From: Oceanobacillus zhaokaii
GTDB taxonomy: Bacteria > Bacillota > Bacilli > Bacillales > Amphibacillaceae
Direction of reading: 5' to 3'
DNA: 64,000 nucleotides
Assembly: GCF_003352005.1 (NCBI RefSeq)
Contig: NZ_CP024848.1
Location: forward strand, 629,001-693,000
Under the pieces are notes generated by a model that was given only the letters and a program-made list of their open reading frames with translations, was not told the DNA's origin and made no database searches. A program made the position numbers and the translations under genes. Of this stretch, positions 18,095-28,226 are shown in pieces (positions within the stretch are counted from its first letter, which is position 1; each line of letters opens with the position of its first letter).

Positions 18095-19982
18095 ATTCTA
18101 AAAATTTTTTCCTATAATGACTCAAGGCTAACAAAGGGAAAATATATCGGTAACTATGGTAATGAATGTAAACTCCTCCTGCCATTGCTTGCCCTTTTGG
18201 ATAGGATAGGGTCCAGTCCTTTTTATCAGAAGTATCCAGTATAAATTTTACTCCAGCCTGTATTTCGGGTGTTGCTTTGTCGGATGCTGCAATGAGCGCA
18301 TCCAATGCCCAGGCAGTATGCGTTAATGTGCTGACTCCAAGTGGGGTATAAATTTCATTAATATCACTATAACAAGATTCTCCCCATCCTCCATCTGGAT
18401 TTTGAATGTTTCTTAGCCATTTTAGCGATTTTTGAACGGAAGAATGCTCGCTATCAACACCAGTTGAAACCATACCGGTTATAGCGGCCCAAGTTCCGTA
18501 AATATAACAAATTCCCCATCTCCCATACCAGGAACCATTTTTTTCTTGATTGTTCTTTAGCCAATTCACTCCATTTTTTATTGCGTTATGTTTTTTAATC
18601 AAGTTGGTGAAGTTTCCGTAAAACTCCAGGGTCCTTCCTGTTAAATCTGCGGTAGAGGGATCCGTTAATAAATATTTGGCCCCTTCAATTGGAATAAGCT
18701 TTACAATCTCTTTATCTACATTTTTTTCAAAAGCAGCCCAGCCGCCATCATGATTCTGCATGGAAAAAATCCAGTTGATTCCTCTGTCCCAAGCCTGTCG
18801 GTAAACGGCCTCATTCCGTACCAAATGGGTGATCGATCGTAATGAAGCAGTTGTATCGTCTATATCTGGGTTCATGGTGTTCATATCAGAAAATCCCCAT
18901 CCACCTGGTAAATTGGTTGGATTATGAATCACCCAGTCACCGTAACGGTAATGTTGTCGTGAAAGTAAGTAGTCATTTGCTAGTTGAATCATTGGATCGT
19001 CCCATGAAATACCAGCGCGTTGCAACGCATAATTGATTAAGGATGTATTCCAGACATTTACCGTTGTGAATTGCATATGCGTATGCCCGTCAATTTGACA
19101 GGCCATGCCTTTTAATCCGTCTACTGCTTTTGTGATTATTGGATCATTTTTTGGAAACCTAAGGGCTAACAACGAAAAGATCATCAGAAAGGTAGAACTA
19201 AAATAATTGTAAAAGGTCCCATCCGGTTCGATTCGGTCTACGATATATTTTTTCGTTTGTTGTATGGCCATAGTATGAATGTATTCGGGGAGTCCAATGA
19301 TATTTTTTATTCCTTGTTGAATAAAGGAATAAAAGGAGCGCCACTCCCTGGAACGATCTAGGAAGAATTCGTCGTTTTCTGCCCTTCCCCTTGAAAGGAA
19401 CAAATTAGAAAGATCGGGGCTTCTTTTTGTTTTTATCGTGAATTTTTGATCAGCTAGGATTAACATCGGAGCAATGTTTGCCCTTCCATAAACAGAAAAA
19501 TCAAAAAAGTTAATAGGGAATGATACTGGTAAAAGAATAAATTCGACTGGAATTGGAAAAAACGTAGGCCATTTATATTGACCGGTTAAGGCGAGCATGA
19601 TTTTGGCAAGCATATGACTTTTTTCAATCCCGCCCCATTCCAAAATCCGCCTTCTTGCAACTACCAATTCTTTATCCCCCTTATCTCGGTAACCAGAATA
19701 CAAAAGTGCATAATAAGCTTCAACAGTAGCAGTTACATCTCCATTTTTCTCATCATAAAAAAGTTTCCAGGACCCGTTTTTCTCCTGCCTGCTAAGTATT
19801 CTTTCGACTAAAGCTTGAATGAGCTTTTCATCATTTATTTCTAAGGTGCGCAGCAAAATAATCATATAGGCATCCGTAGAGACGCCTGTTTCAAAAGGAT
19901 AATCCCAGGATCCATCAGAGGATTGATCATTCTTTAATACCTCGATGATTCGATTGATTTCATTCGTTACTTTGCTTTTCAC
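18093..19982 (-). CDS. sqhC: Class II triterpene cyclase (squalene-hopene / tetraprenyl-curcumene cyclase type)
   Basis: 629-residue protein of the squalene-hopene cyclase family; B. subtilis SqhC has nearly the same length and cyclises squalene and tetraprenyl-beta-curcumene (sesquarterpenes of spores). The protonating DXDD motif is NPDIDDTTA at about residues 368-376. QW-type repeats are visible (DGSWDYPF near 23, QNHDGGWAAFEK near 410, NQEKNGSWYGRWG near 490, QNPDGGWGE near 540). GTG 19982 follows GGAGGTGTAACT. No squalene synthase gene is nearby, so the substrate is supplied from elsewhere. Symbol is given by family; SHC versus curcumene cyclase is not decided. Confidence 0.88.
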   Translation of the reverse strand: MKSKVTNEINRIIEVLKNDQSSDGSWDYPFETGVSTDAYMIILLRTLEINDEKLIQALVERILSRQEKNGSWKLFYDEKNGDVTATVEAYYALLYSGYRDKGDKELVVARRRILEWGGIEKSHMLAKIMLALTGQYKWPTFFPIPVEFILLPVSFPINFFDFSVYGRANIAPMLILADQKFTIKTKRSPDLSNLFLSRGRAENDEFFLDRSREWRSFYSFIQQGIKNIIGLPEYIHTMAIQQTKKYIVDRIEPDGTFYNYFSSTFLMIFSLLALRFPKNDPIITKAVDGLKGMACQIDGHTHMQFTTVNVWNTSLINYALQRAGISWDDPMIQLANDYLLSRQHYRYGDWVIHNPTNLPGGWGFSDMNTMNPDIDDTTASLRSITHLVRNEAVYRQAWDRGINWIFSMQNHDGGWAAFEKNVDKEIVKLIPIEGAKYLLTDPSTADLTGRTLEFYGNFTNLIKKHNAIKNGVNWLKNNQEKNGSWYGRWGICYIYGTWAAITGMVSTGVDSEHSSVQKSLKWLRNIQNPDGGWGESCYSDINEIYTPLGVSTLTHTAWALDALIAASDKATPEIQAGVKFILDTSDKKDWTLSYPKGQAMAGGVYIHYHSYRYIFPLLALSHYRKKFLE

Positions 19983-20091
19983 AGTTACACCTCCAAACAG
20001 CTATATCATTTTATTCCATCGCCATTGTAAAAATTCCAAAAACCCTAGAACAAGGCTTGTTGCTTTTTTAGTAGATAAGAAATTATATGAT

Positions 20092-20131
20092 ATTTCTTAC
20101 TACATAAGTGCAACCAAGTTTTCTAAACTTT
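20092..20131 (+). repeat. Dispersed intergenic repeat, copy B (short form)
   Basis: TTCTTACTACATAAGTGCAA followed directly by CCAAGTTTTCTAA. Both ends match copy D (32565-32632), but the stem-loop middle is missing. It lies 60-80 bases upstream of the next gene in the same orientation. Confidence 0.55.
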
Positions 20132-20210
20132 TCATCATTTATTCTTATACACATCCATAAAATAATTAGTAAAGGAGTGATGCTCCATCATTCAATGTTT
20201 AAAAAAGAAA

Positions 20211-21341
20211 TTGACCAGCCAAAAAATTACTCCTGAACTAACAGCAATAAAAAAGGAATTAACGAAGAAGTCGAGACCCACGATTCATGAGAATCAATTA
20301 AGTGATGTGGAACTTGATTTAATCGAATACATTAATCGTGAAACGGAAAATAGAAATTTAAATAATGTGACAAGAACGAATGCTTACCTAGATTTTTATA
20401 ATAGGTTCCCTGAAATCCATTGGGCTTTTCTAGGCCATATGGTTTCTCGAAACGGTGGATGGAACATGACCGATTTAAAAGGAAGTCTATTATCTAGGTT
20501 ATTATCTACGGAGGAACAGAAGGAGTTTTTCACTTTTTTAGAGCGAGGCAATTGGTTAATCTTTCAGGATATTTATCCGCAATTACTGCTTTATGAAGAA
20601 AGCGTAAAAAGAAACACCAATCTTTTTTACCTTTTACCATTGTTTCATGTCTCCTTTTTTATGATAGTGATTTGGAATTACTTCTATCGAGTCAAAGATC
20701 GATACCTTTTGACCGTCGCACTTATTGTCAATGAACAAAGCTATTTGGAACAAAGAGTCATTCAGAATCATTATTATCAATCCACTGTACTGGAAACACT
20801 GGAATTTAAACTGCAGGAGTTATTGGGTTTAAATCAAATTATTTTTCCTTTGTTCGATGGAAAGATGACAAAAATTATTGGCCAAACGATTCACCAATTT
20901 TCCTCTTTACATGACCGGATTTTGTTGGGAAAAGGTTTGTATCAATTACTTTTTGATAAGGAGAACTACTTATCTCTTTATAAGTGGGCAATCCACCACC
21001 CCCACACAGGATCGAGAAAAGATTTTTGGTCTCATTTATTTAACGATGTTGATGAATCCGTACCTTGGGGTTCTTACCAGCGAAGAATAAAAGACTGCCG
21101 CATAAAGCAAAACGCCCCAAAATTATATAGTCCTATATTAAAATTTGCGTGGAATAATATGGAACAGAAAGAAGCGGAGAAGGGGGACTGGTATTCGGAT
21201 TGGAAAGTTATTCATTATTTAAAAAAAGACATGTTTAAAGGAAATGGAGCTATTTATCATGAATATTGTAAAACACTTGAGAGAATCGAATTATCAATCC
21301 TCGCGAAAGAAGCAATATTACCGAAGAAATCAAAGAATTAA
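20211..21341 (+). CDS. DUF2515 family protein (YppC-like)
   Basis: 376-residue protein I assign to DUF2515 from NVTRTNAYLDFYNRFPEIHW (about residues 48-67) and GHMVSRNGGWNMTDLKG (about 70-86). The function of the family is unknown. The start is unclear. TTG 20211 has no ribosome site. The only good site (AAAGGAG at 20171) serves ATG 20180, whose frame reads MLHHSMFKKEIDQPKNYS and stops. A one-base indel in the A-runs at 20201-20226 would join that start to the main frame, so the N-terminus may be frameshifted. It is followed by an overlapping membrane-protein gene. Confidence 0.7.
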   Translation: MTSQKITPELTAIKKELTKKSRPTIHENQLSDVELDLIEYINRETENRNLNNVTRTNAYLDFYNRFPEIHWAFLGHMVSRNGGWNMTDLKGSLLSRLLSTEEQKEFFTFLERGNWLIFQDIYPQLLLYEESVKRNTNLFYLLPLFHVSFFMIVIWNYFYRVKDRYLLTVALIVNEQSYLEQRVIQNHYYQSTVLETLEFKLQELLGLNQIIFPLFDGKMTKIIGQTIHQFSSLHDRILLGKGLYQLLFDKENYLSLYKWAIHHPHTGSRKDFWSHLFNDVDESVPWGSYQRRIKDCRIKQNAPKLYSPILKFAWNNMEQKEAEKGDWYSDWKVIHYLKKDMFKGNGAIYHEYCKTLERIELSILAKEAILPKKSKN

Positions 21342-21711
21342 TGCCTATTTATCTACCATTATTTTCGCCGCACTTATAGGAACGTATTTAGATCTTTTGC
21401 TGGTGGGGGCAGGTCTGTATTCCTTTCCAAAGCGTCCATTTTCAGAGGTATTTACAATTAATATTTTATTTACGCTTTGTATCCTGCCGTTATTATCTCT
21501 TATCATTATTTTTGTATTAACAAGGTTACATAAATTACTCAGGTACCTTTTCCTGTTCATTTGCAGTTTATTTGTATACATAGTAGAACAAACAGCAGAA
21601 CAATATGGTTTATTTATTCATTCCACTTATTGGAAACATGAATTTTCCCTTTTTGGTTACTTTCTCTTCCTTATCTTTATTTGGAAGTTTTATAGCTGGC
21701 TTGACAATTGA
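21259..21711 (+). CDS. Integral membrane protein, four predicted helices
   Basis: 150 residues from ATG 21259 with AAAGGAAATGGAG upstream. A basic N-terminus is followed by about four hydrophobic segments (residues about 32-52, 64-88, 92-112, 125-146). The shape and the YWKHEFSLFGYFLFL end resemble the CBO0543 family of Bacillus/Clostridium membrane proteins; function unknown. It overlaps the DUF2515 gene by 83 bases, which suggests translational coupling. A short frame follows at 21708. Confidence 0.65.
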   Translation: MNIVKHLRESNYQSSRKKQYYRRNQRINAYLSTIIFAALIGTYLDLLLVGAGLYSFPKRPFSEVFTINILFTLCILPLLSLIIIFVLTRLHKLLRYLFLFICSLFVYIVEQTAEQYGLFIHSTYWKHEFSLFGYFLFLIFIWKFYSWLDN

Positions 21712-21914
21712 CAGAGAGATATATTAACTCTAGTGGTAAGTCATTTACAGATGATTATATTATTGATCTAAATGTAGTAACTGGTGCCACCTATTTAATT
21801 GAAAAAGACATACATGACCTAACTAAGGAATTTATTCAATTTAGGGGAAACGATGAGTTACAGGGTGATGTTAGCTACATTAAGAATACTTATAATAGTG
21901 ATGATATAAATTAA
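21708..21914 (+). CDS. Short hypothetical frame (68 aa)
   Basis: Starts with TTG overlapping the stop of the membrane-protein gene and reads SGKSFTDDYIIDLNVVTGAT before an acidic end. No ribosome site and no family recognised. It may be a fragment of a longer lost gene. Low confidence. Confidence 0.25.
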   Translation: MTERYINSSGKSFTDDYIIDLNVVTGATYLIEKDIHDLTKEFIQFRGNDELQGDVSYIKNTYNSDDIN

Positions 21915-22063
21915 AAGACCGCCTATGTTTTTCAGGTAAGCCATTTTCATTTTAACTGTAAAGTAGTTCTGGAACTTATTAAGTCATTTGACCACCTTTA
22001 GAAAAACTAATTGGATTGGGAATTTAATAAAACCAGTAAAAAAAGAAATAGAAGAGATACATT

Positions 22064-22933
22064 CTATTTCTTAAATGGAACATTCAACAATTCTGGAACT
22101 GTGACAAACTCGTAGCCTTGCTCTTGCAGTGCCGGGATAATTTGGCGAAGCGATTCGATTGTATTGGTTCGATCTCCACTCGATTCTGCCCCATCGTGCA
22201 TGAGAATAATCGCGCCTGGATGAATGTTGTCTAATACATTGGAAGCAATAACTTCCGGCGGGTCTTCCTGCCAATCCAACGAATCAACCGACCAGGCAAT
22301 CACGTAATAGTTCATTTCTCCAAGCTTTTCGACTAATTCATTGTATAAGAAGCCAAATGGTGGTCTAAATAATTTTGTCCGGTAACCAATAATGTCGTTA
22401 AGGGCATCTTCCGTTCTAGTTACTTCCCGCTCTAGCGTTTCGAGGTCGGATTCTTCGACAAGGTTAGGATGGGAGTACGTATGGTTTCCGATTACATGCT
22501 CCCCGTTTTGAATTCGCTTGACAATTTCAGGATTAGCAGCGGCTCTTGAACCTAACATGAAGAATGTTGCGGGTACTTTGTACTGGTTTAATACATCTAA
22601 TACATCATTTGTAAAACGTGGGTCAGGACCATCATCAAAAGTTAAAGCAACTCGTTTTTGATCAGTAGGACCTTGTAAGAAAAATATATCTGGATACCGT
22701 TGTTGTAAAATTCTCAGGTCAACAGGCTGCTGACGTTCCCGTTCGGGATTTTCAGATCCTAATTTAAGGTCAGGAAAATCTTCTTCCGGATCATCCCGTA
22801 TGTCCTCTTTCGACCATTGCCGCGATACATTTACCAAGGGTTCCTCATTCGCATAAACATTCATGACATCTGTTATCTGAAAACAAAGTAAAAACCCGGA
22901 AACCAACAACCACTTGAATATTCGATCTTTCAT
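22064..22933 (-). CDS. Exported polysaccharide deacetylase (NodB domain)
   Basis: 289-residue protein with an N-terminal signal sequence (residues about 8-28, WLLVSGFLLCFQITDVMNVYA) and a NodB domain from about 90. Catalytic motifs are TFDDGPDP (catalytic Asp and first metal Asp, about 96-103), HTYSHPN (metal His pair, about 147-153), RPPFG (about 190-194) and LMHDG (about 244-248). All catalytic residues are present. It likely removes acetyl groups from peptidoglycan or another wall glycan outside the cell. PdaA/PdaB-type subgroup is unclear. GGAGATG precedes the start. Monocistronic. Confidence 0.88.
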   Translation of the reverse strand: MKDRIFKWLLVSGFLLCFQITDVMNVYANEEPLVNVSRQWSKEDIRDDPEEDFPDLKLGSENPERERQQPVDLRILQQRYPDIFFLQGPTDQKRVALTFDDGPDPRFTNDVLDVLNQYKVPATFFMLGSRAAANPEIVKRIQNGEHVIGNHTYSHPNLVEESDLETLEREVTRTEDALNDIIGYRTKLFRPPFGFLYNELVEKLGEMNYYVIAWSVDSLDWQEDPPEVIASNVLDNIHPGAIILMHDGAESSGDRTNTIESLRQIIPALQEQGYEFVTVPELLNVPFKK

Positions 22934-23683
22934 CCATTCATCTCCTTTTTTATTAATACCCGTTTAAAAGGGACTATTAATTATCACCATTGTTATTTTT
23001 GATGAAAGAGGGTTATTTATTCAGAAAGAAGGAAAATAGTTTCCATTTTTCCTGAATTATTATTGAGTATTGCAATCTTACTTGAAATATGAGTTTATTT
23101 AAGTCATTTTCCAGTAAACACAATTAAATCGTGATTGGTTACTTACCGGTTCGAGATGGTACTCACATTATTGCCTATGCGAAAGTACTCGAAGTAGCTA
23201 AGGGGGTAGAATATCTCTTTGTTCTGTTTAACTTGGGTCTCACTATTCAATTCGATTTTATAAATCCATATCAATACCAAAACTATCGCAACTGGTAACC
23301 CAATATATCCAAACAAAAAACGAAAAAAATATTATCAAACCACTGATCCATAACAATCCTCCTTGTATGTCATTCATCTTTATTGCACACCTGCCCCGTT
23401 TAACTACATTTTTCACAAATCTCCATTTATTCTTAACATGCTTTTCTAATTATTATTTAATTTTTCACATAAATTGGTACTAATAGAAATGAACCAGAAC
23501 TCTTAAGTATTTATGCTACTTCTTTTAACGTAATTGAAAAAAGCCGATATTTTAAAATCGACTTTTAACTTCTTTTTATTAAATTAAAGCACCCGTTAAC
23601 GGAATAAGTAAAATACTTATTTTCTTTTCCCTGTCTTAATAATTCAATAATTTCTAGCTTAACCATGAGTCTTTTTATATCTA
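22934..23683. other. Intergenic, no gene recognised
   Basis: AT-rich. A plus-strand frame near 23132-23300 (VIGYLPVRDGTHIIAYAKVL) has no ribosome site or start context. I see no RNA gene or repeat. Confidence 0.4.
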
Positions 23684-24427
23684 TTATAGATCAGAAATCA
23701 TTCCGCCATCTACTACAAATTGAGCTCCAGTTGAATAGCTAGAATCATCAGAAGCAAGGTAAACTACTAAATTAGATACTTCTTCGACTTCTGCTCTTCT
23801 TCTTAGTGGAATATCTTGTTCAAGTTGCTTAAGATATTCTTCAACATCTGGTTGGTCAGCCATAGGTGTTTTGATAATACCTGGATGTACAGAATTAACA
23901 CGGATGTTATATTGTCCAAGCTCAGTAGCCGCACCTTTAGTCATACCAGTTACAGCATGTTTAGAAGCACTATACGCAATAGCCGTTGGAGCACTTACCA
24001 AACCATCTACAGACGAGATGTTAATAATAGAACCTACGCCAGCTTTTTTCATAGAAGGAAGTACTTTTTGCATTCCTAAGAATACGCCAAGCTCGTCTAC
24101 TCTGAATGTTAATTCGAAGTCTTTTACAGTCAGCTCTTCTAATGTTTTGAAGATACCAATTCCTGCGTTGTTTACTAACACGTTGATAGGACCAAATGTT
24201 TCTTCTGTTTTTGCTACGACTTCTAACCAGTTCTCTTCACTAGCAACATCTAATTTAAGAGCGATTGCATTTTCTCCTAATTCATCGGCTAGTTTTTGTG
24301 CTCCTTCAAAGTTAAGGTCAGTAATCGCTACTTTCGCGCCCTCTTCCACGAATTTACGTGTATGCATAGCACCCATACCTTGTGCTGCCCCTGTAATGAT
24401 TGCTACTTTACCGTCTAATTTACCCAT
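23684..24427 (-). CDS. Short-chain dehydrogenase/reductase
   Basis: 247-residue classical SDR from ATG 24427 (GGAGGA seven bases upstream; the longer frame adds 15 unlikely residues). NAD(P) motif TGAAQGMGAMH (about residues 12-22), NNAGIG (about 86-91), catalytic Ser in NISSVDG (about 138) and YSASK (about 153-157), and VHPGIIKTPM. It resembles 3-oxoacyl-ACP reductases, glucose 1-dehydrogenases and 3-alpha/20-beta-hydroxysteroid dehydrogenases. The Asp at the end of beta-2 (ITDLN) suggests NAD preference. Substrate not known; monocistronic. Confidence 0.85.
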   Translation of the reverse strand: MGKLDGKVAIITGAAQGMGAMHTRKFVEEGAKVAITDLNFEGAQKLADELGENAIALKLDVASEENWLEVVAKTEETFGPINVLVNNAGIGIFKTLEELTVKDFELTFRVDELGVFLGMQKVLPSMKKAGVGSIINISSVDGLVSAPTAIAYSASKHAVTGMTKGAATELGQYNIRVNSVHPGIIKTPMADQPDVEEYLKQLEQDIPLRRRAEVEEVSNLVVYLASDDSSYSTGAQFVVDGGMISDL

Positions 24428-24604
24428 GATGTATTCCTCCATTTTTATACAATAATTATAGAAATTTAACAATTATAAGATAAAATAAACTTACAAATCT
24501 ATTATCTATCTCAGAACTATTATTTGTCAAAAGAATAAGCTTAGCCAATTTGGATTTTGGATATTTCGATAATTAATTGACAATAAAATACTACAAATAT
24601 CCTA

Positions 24605-25048
24605 ATAGAAATAATTACATACGATCTGTTAACGCAGGAAAAATTTTTACCAGAAGCAACTGAAAATGCAATTGCGGACTTAAATGCAACAGAATCCATC
24701 GTGATTGGTGGAGAATTAGCTGTATCTAAGAAAGTAGAGGCCCTTCTGCCTAAAGCGAAGCGCCTAAGTGGCCATAGTCGATATGAAACAAATGTTGCGA
24801 TAAATAAACATTTCGGAGTAGAAAGCAAGCATCTCTATGTAGCAACTGGACAGAATTATGCGGATGCCTTGACTGGTGGGGTACTTGCAGCTAAAGGTGA
24901 CAGTGCTATCCTGCTAGTACATGATGAAGTACCGGAAGTTGTGTCTGCTTATATTACAGAAAAGAAATTGCAACGACTTACTATTTTTGGTGGTGATATT
25001 GCGGTAAGTGAAGATGTGGTAAATGATTTGCAAAAATTACTACCATAA
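24605..25048 (+). pseudogene. Cell-wall-binding repeat 2 (CWB2) protein fragment
   Basis: The frame has no start or ribosome site and begins mid-domain (EKFLPEATENAIADLNATES, then IVIGGELAVSK). The rest is a good CWB2 repeat: RLSGHSRYETNVAINKHF, LYVATGQNYADALTGGVLAA, and RLTIFGGDIAVSEDVVNDLQ to a natural stop. CWB2 domains tether proteins to the wall by anionic polymers. The catalytic or adhesive part and first repeats are gone. It is likely the 3' end of a deleted surface protein gene; a terminator follows. Confidence 0.75.
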
Positions 25049-25855
25049 ACCTAAACAGCTAATAAGATCTAACCAATTATTAAGAACTCAACCTCTTTTA
25101 GGGGATTAAGTTCTTTTTTGATTAACTCAGGTATCGGACATGATAAATATACCTCAACCCTAGGTATTAAATGATGCTTTAATAATATATCGCTTAATGG
25201 TACAACTGGGTTAATTCAGTATTTAAAATTGCCAGTGGCAGTGGTCCTGCCATTCTAAATGGTTAACGATTTGATATCCTGGCTGTCGATCAGTTTTTGC
25301 AAATATAAAGTGTTAATCAATATAAGCGTCGCATTTCTTCTTCCTCCAGTTCAATATATTCCCTCCCTTGTACTATAAAAATGTCCTCTTTCCTTTAAAT
25401 GGATTAGTGTATCTAATATTGCTTGAATGTACTTTAATTTACTAACGATTACCTATCCCGGTGATAGAGAAAATAGACCTGTTCGATAGCCTGATTCTCT
25501 TCAAACTCTTACCACGTTCTCGACAAATCAATTACTCACCGAGAAGTAAAAAAAGAAGTTGCTGAAATGATTGGAAATGATCCGTTAGTCATTTTTTTCA
25601 GGATTTTGGACATCCTCTTAATATGTAGCTTAAAATGCAAATTGTTAAGGAGGAAAGACGATGAAGAGTTACAGGAAGTTAAGCATTTTTAAGATGACTA
25701 ATACTTTAAACAAATGAAGTAGAAATTCATTAAAAAGTAAAGAATCATATATCTACCAGCCAATAAATGAAGAATAATTTTATTTTGTTAGGAAACGGGC
25801 GCTTTACTGTCTAGTTAAAATCGCAGTACAACGGCACTCGGAATGGAGGCGGAAA
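25049..25855. other. Terminator, decayed sequence and a tiny frame
   Basis: A hairpin with a T run at 25082-25119 (AAGAACT/AGTTCTT) ends the CWB2 remnant. At 25661-25717 an 18-residue frame (MKSYRKLSIFKMTNTLNK) follows a strong AAGGAGG; it could be a leader peptide or the start of a lost gene. The remaining sequence shows no gene. Confidence 0.4.
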
Positions 25856-26368
25856 ATGAAACAAATTTTGTTTAACTCCTTATCTGTATTTTGTATTGCA
25901 TTATTATCCGCTTGTGGAGGGCAAACAAATGAAACAGATAATACAGATCAAAAGAATGTTACACTGAACGATAATGGTGAAACAACTAATACGAATAATC
26001 TCAATCCACTTCATAATACACATGATCAATATAAAATGAAGTCGCAAATGGAAAAATTGGATTTCAGTGAAATTGATTTAGAGGTAACTTATGAGGAGCA
26101 AAAAGAGTATGAAGCTGAGATCAATTACGATAACTCAGGTTTTATTGGAGGGGAAGTTGATGATGATATAAATAATGAACACCTAAGGGGGAAAGCTGCA
26201 TTCGACAGTATTTATCAAAAGGCTAAAAACCTGACTATCTCAAAAGATACGAATAAAAGAGATGTTATCGATCAAGTTCTAAAGTCATTTGACCTCCCTG
26301 CAGACTATATTAAATTCGATTTGGAAATCATCTTCAATGATGGAACAAGTTTGGAATATGTGGATTAA
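25856..26368 (+). CDS. YusW-like lipoprotein
   Basis: 170-residue lipoprotein with lipobox LLSACGG (Cys at residue 20) after a short signal sequence. An Asn/Thr-rich linker (about 22-60) is followed by a YusW-type domain: FSEIDLEVTYEEQKEYEAEI, then KAAFDSIYQKAKNLTISKDT and FDLPADYIKFDLEI. Function of YusW proteins is unknown. ATG follows GGAGGCGG. It is monocistronic and ends near a terminator at 26461. Confidence 0.8.
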   Translation: MKQILFNSLSVFCIALLSACGGQTNETDNTDQKNVTLNDNGETTNTNNLNPLHNTHDQYKMKSQMEKLDFSEIDLEVTYEEQKEYEAEINYDNSGFIGGEVDDDINNEHLRGKAAFDSIYQKAKNLTISKDTNKRDVIDQVLKSFDLPADYIKFDLEIIFNDGTSLEYVD

Positions 26369-26460
26369 GATAAGACAGCTGAAGAAAGAGTTTTTATATT
26401 TTATCGAGCTTTAGAACTTCTCGAATATAATTTAAGCATTAATCTTTAAGTTGAATAAGA

Positions 26461-26506
26461 GAGGACATTCATATTAGTCATATAAAATATGAAATGTCCC
26501 TTTGTT
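26461..26506 (+). terminator. Terminator after the YusW-like gene
   Basis: GAGGACATTCATATT and AATATGAAATGTCCC form an imperfect stem, followed by TTTGTTTT. Confidence 0.6.
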
Positions 26507-26964
26507 TTCATTTTTTACTTAGGTCTAGTTAATAAATGCCTGTTTTAATACATAACTTATTGAAAAAAACTAGCTCCCCTAATAGTAAACTCATTAGTTT
26601 TTTTCGTAACTACCTTGTTGATTTGGCTGGAAAATGGAACAACAACATTATCTCATTATTACAGAGTTCTTCGTAAAATGGTTATCCATGTAAGAATTCA
26701 GAGAAGGAATTCGGTTTGTGTCTAAACGATTGGATGAGCTAAATGAAAAGTTCTCTAATCTATTAAGAATCCATTTTGAGAAGATTAATCAAAATGGATT
26801 CTTTTTTATAACAAAGTTTGCTCAAAAGTTTTAACAAAACTTGATTAACCAATCTACCTACGATAAAGAGCATATTTGGGAATAAAAGTTAATATCATTT
26901 AAATAGTCCTATCAGATTTTTCCTTTATCAAGTTAAATACAGTATGGAGTATTGGGGGCTTGAA
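26507..26964. other. Intergenic with a second hairpin
   Basis: A hairpin AAGAATCCATTTT / AAAATGGATTCTTTT with a T run lies at 26765-26808. Just before it is a small open piece (SVCVKRLDELNEKFSNLL) that may be a gene tail. No intact gene. Confidence 0.4.
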
Positions 26965-28226
26965 ATGTTTATTCACATCGTTCAGCCAGGTAACACATTA
27001 TTTTCAATAAGTAGAATGTATGATTTGTCCATAGAACAGATACGTAGTGTCAATGGTTTAATGGAAACCAATATTGTTCCAGGTCAGGCACTTCTTATTC
27101 CACTTTATATATATACTGTTCAACCTGGCGACACACTGATTAGTATTGCAGGAAAAGCATATGTTTCCTTAGAACAATTAAGAGCAGTTAATCCTTCAAT
27201 AACCCCCTATTCATTACAACCAGGAATGAAAGTTACCATTCCGAATATATCAGATTATCTTGCAAGTACTTTAAGTTTTTATGTTGTTCGGACCCCAGAT
27301 TTAGATCGTGCAACAATTAGGGATTTTGCACCTTACACAACTTCAATTTCTATTTTTGAATTCCATATTGCTGCAAATGGAGATATTGCAAATGATCTTA
27401 ATGATTTAGCAGCTATTGAAGAGGCTTGGAGAAATAGAGTAACACCACTTGCAACCATTACGAATCTCAATCCTCTAGGTTTCAGTACAGAAATTGTTCA
27501 TCTAGTGCTAAATAATCCAACAGCGAGAACAAATCTTGTAAATAATATTTACTCCTTGATATCTAGAAAAGGGTACGGTGGAGTAAATATTGATTTTGAA
27601 CGTGTAAGTGCTGAGGATAGGGATTTATTTACAGGTTTTTTACGTCAATTAAGGGACCGCTTTGCATCAAAGGGATATTTGTTAACAATAGCTGTTCCCG
27701 CTAAAACAAGCGAAGATATTCCCTGGTTAAAGGGCTATGATTATGGAGGAATTGGGGCTGTTGTCGATTTTATGTTTATCATGGCTTATGATTGGCATTA
27801 TGGAGGAGGCGAACCGGGTCCTGTTGCACCAATTACTGAAGTTAGAAAAACAATTGAATTTGCCTTAGAAAGGGTTCCAAGAAGAAAAATTATACTTGGA
27901 GTACCACTTTACGGCTATGATTGGATAATACCATATAGACCTGGAACAGTTGCACCAGCTATATCAAACAAGAGTGCAATTGATACAGCAATGAGGTATC
28001 AGTCACCCATACAATATTCAAAGGAATATGAATCTCCATTCTTTCGATATAGAGATGAGGAAGGACTGCTACATGAAGTTGGTTTGAAGATGTCAGAAGT
28101 ATGAGCAAAAAAATGATAACAGTTCGAGAGTATCGTTTATTAGGGTTAGGTGCATGGCAATTAACATTAGGGTTTACGCAAGGAACCTGGCTTTTAACAA
28201 AGTTTTTCACTATTAAAAAAGTATAA
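26965..28226 (+). pseudogene. SleL/YaaH-like spore cortex hydrolase with C-terminal frameshift
   Basis: N-acetylglucosaminidase family with two LysM domains (about residues 1-45, HIVQPGNTLFSISRMYDLS; and 48-95, YTVQPGDTLISIAGKAY) and a GH18 domain from about 100. The GH18 active strand is GGVNIDFERV (catalytic Glu). SleL enzymes digest spore cortex fragments at germination. The frame stops at 28104 after HEVGLKMSEV. A one-T deletion near 28078-28082 explains this: in the next frame WFEDVRSMSKKM and then REYRLLGLGAWQLTLGFTQG continue for 48 codons to 28226, the normal family C-terminus. Either a true frameshift mutation or a sequencing error. ATG 26965 has GGGGGC upstream. Confidence 0.8.

Noticed and set aside
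22071..22274. 67-residue frame inside the polysaccharide deacetylase gene
   Set aside because: Alternate frame of a well-supported gene.
23132..23300. Short plus-strand frame before the SDR gene
   Set aside because: No ribosome site, no family, and surrounded by non-coding sequence.
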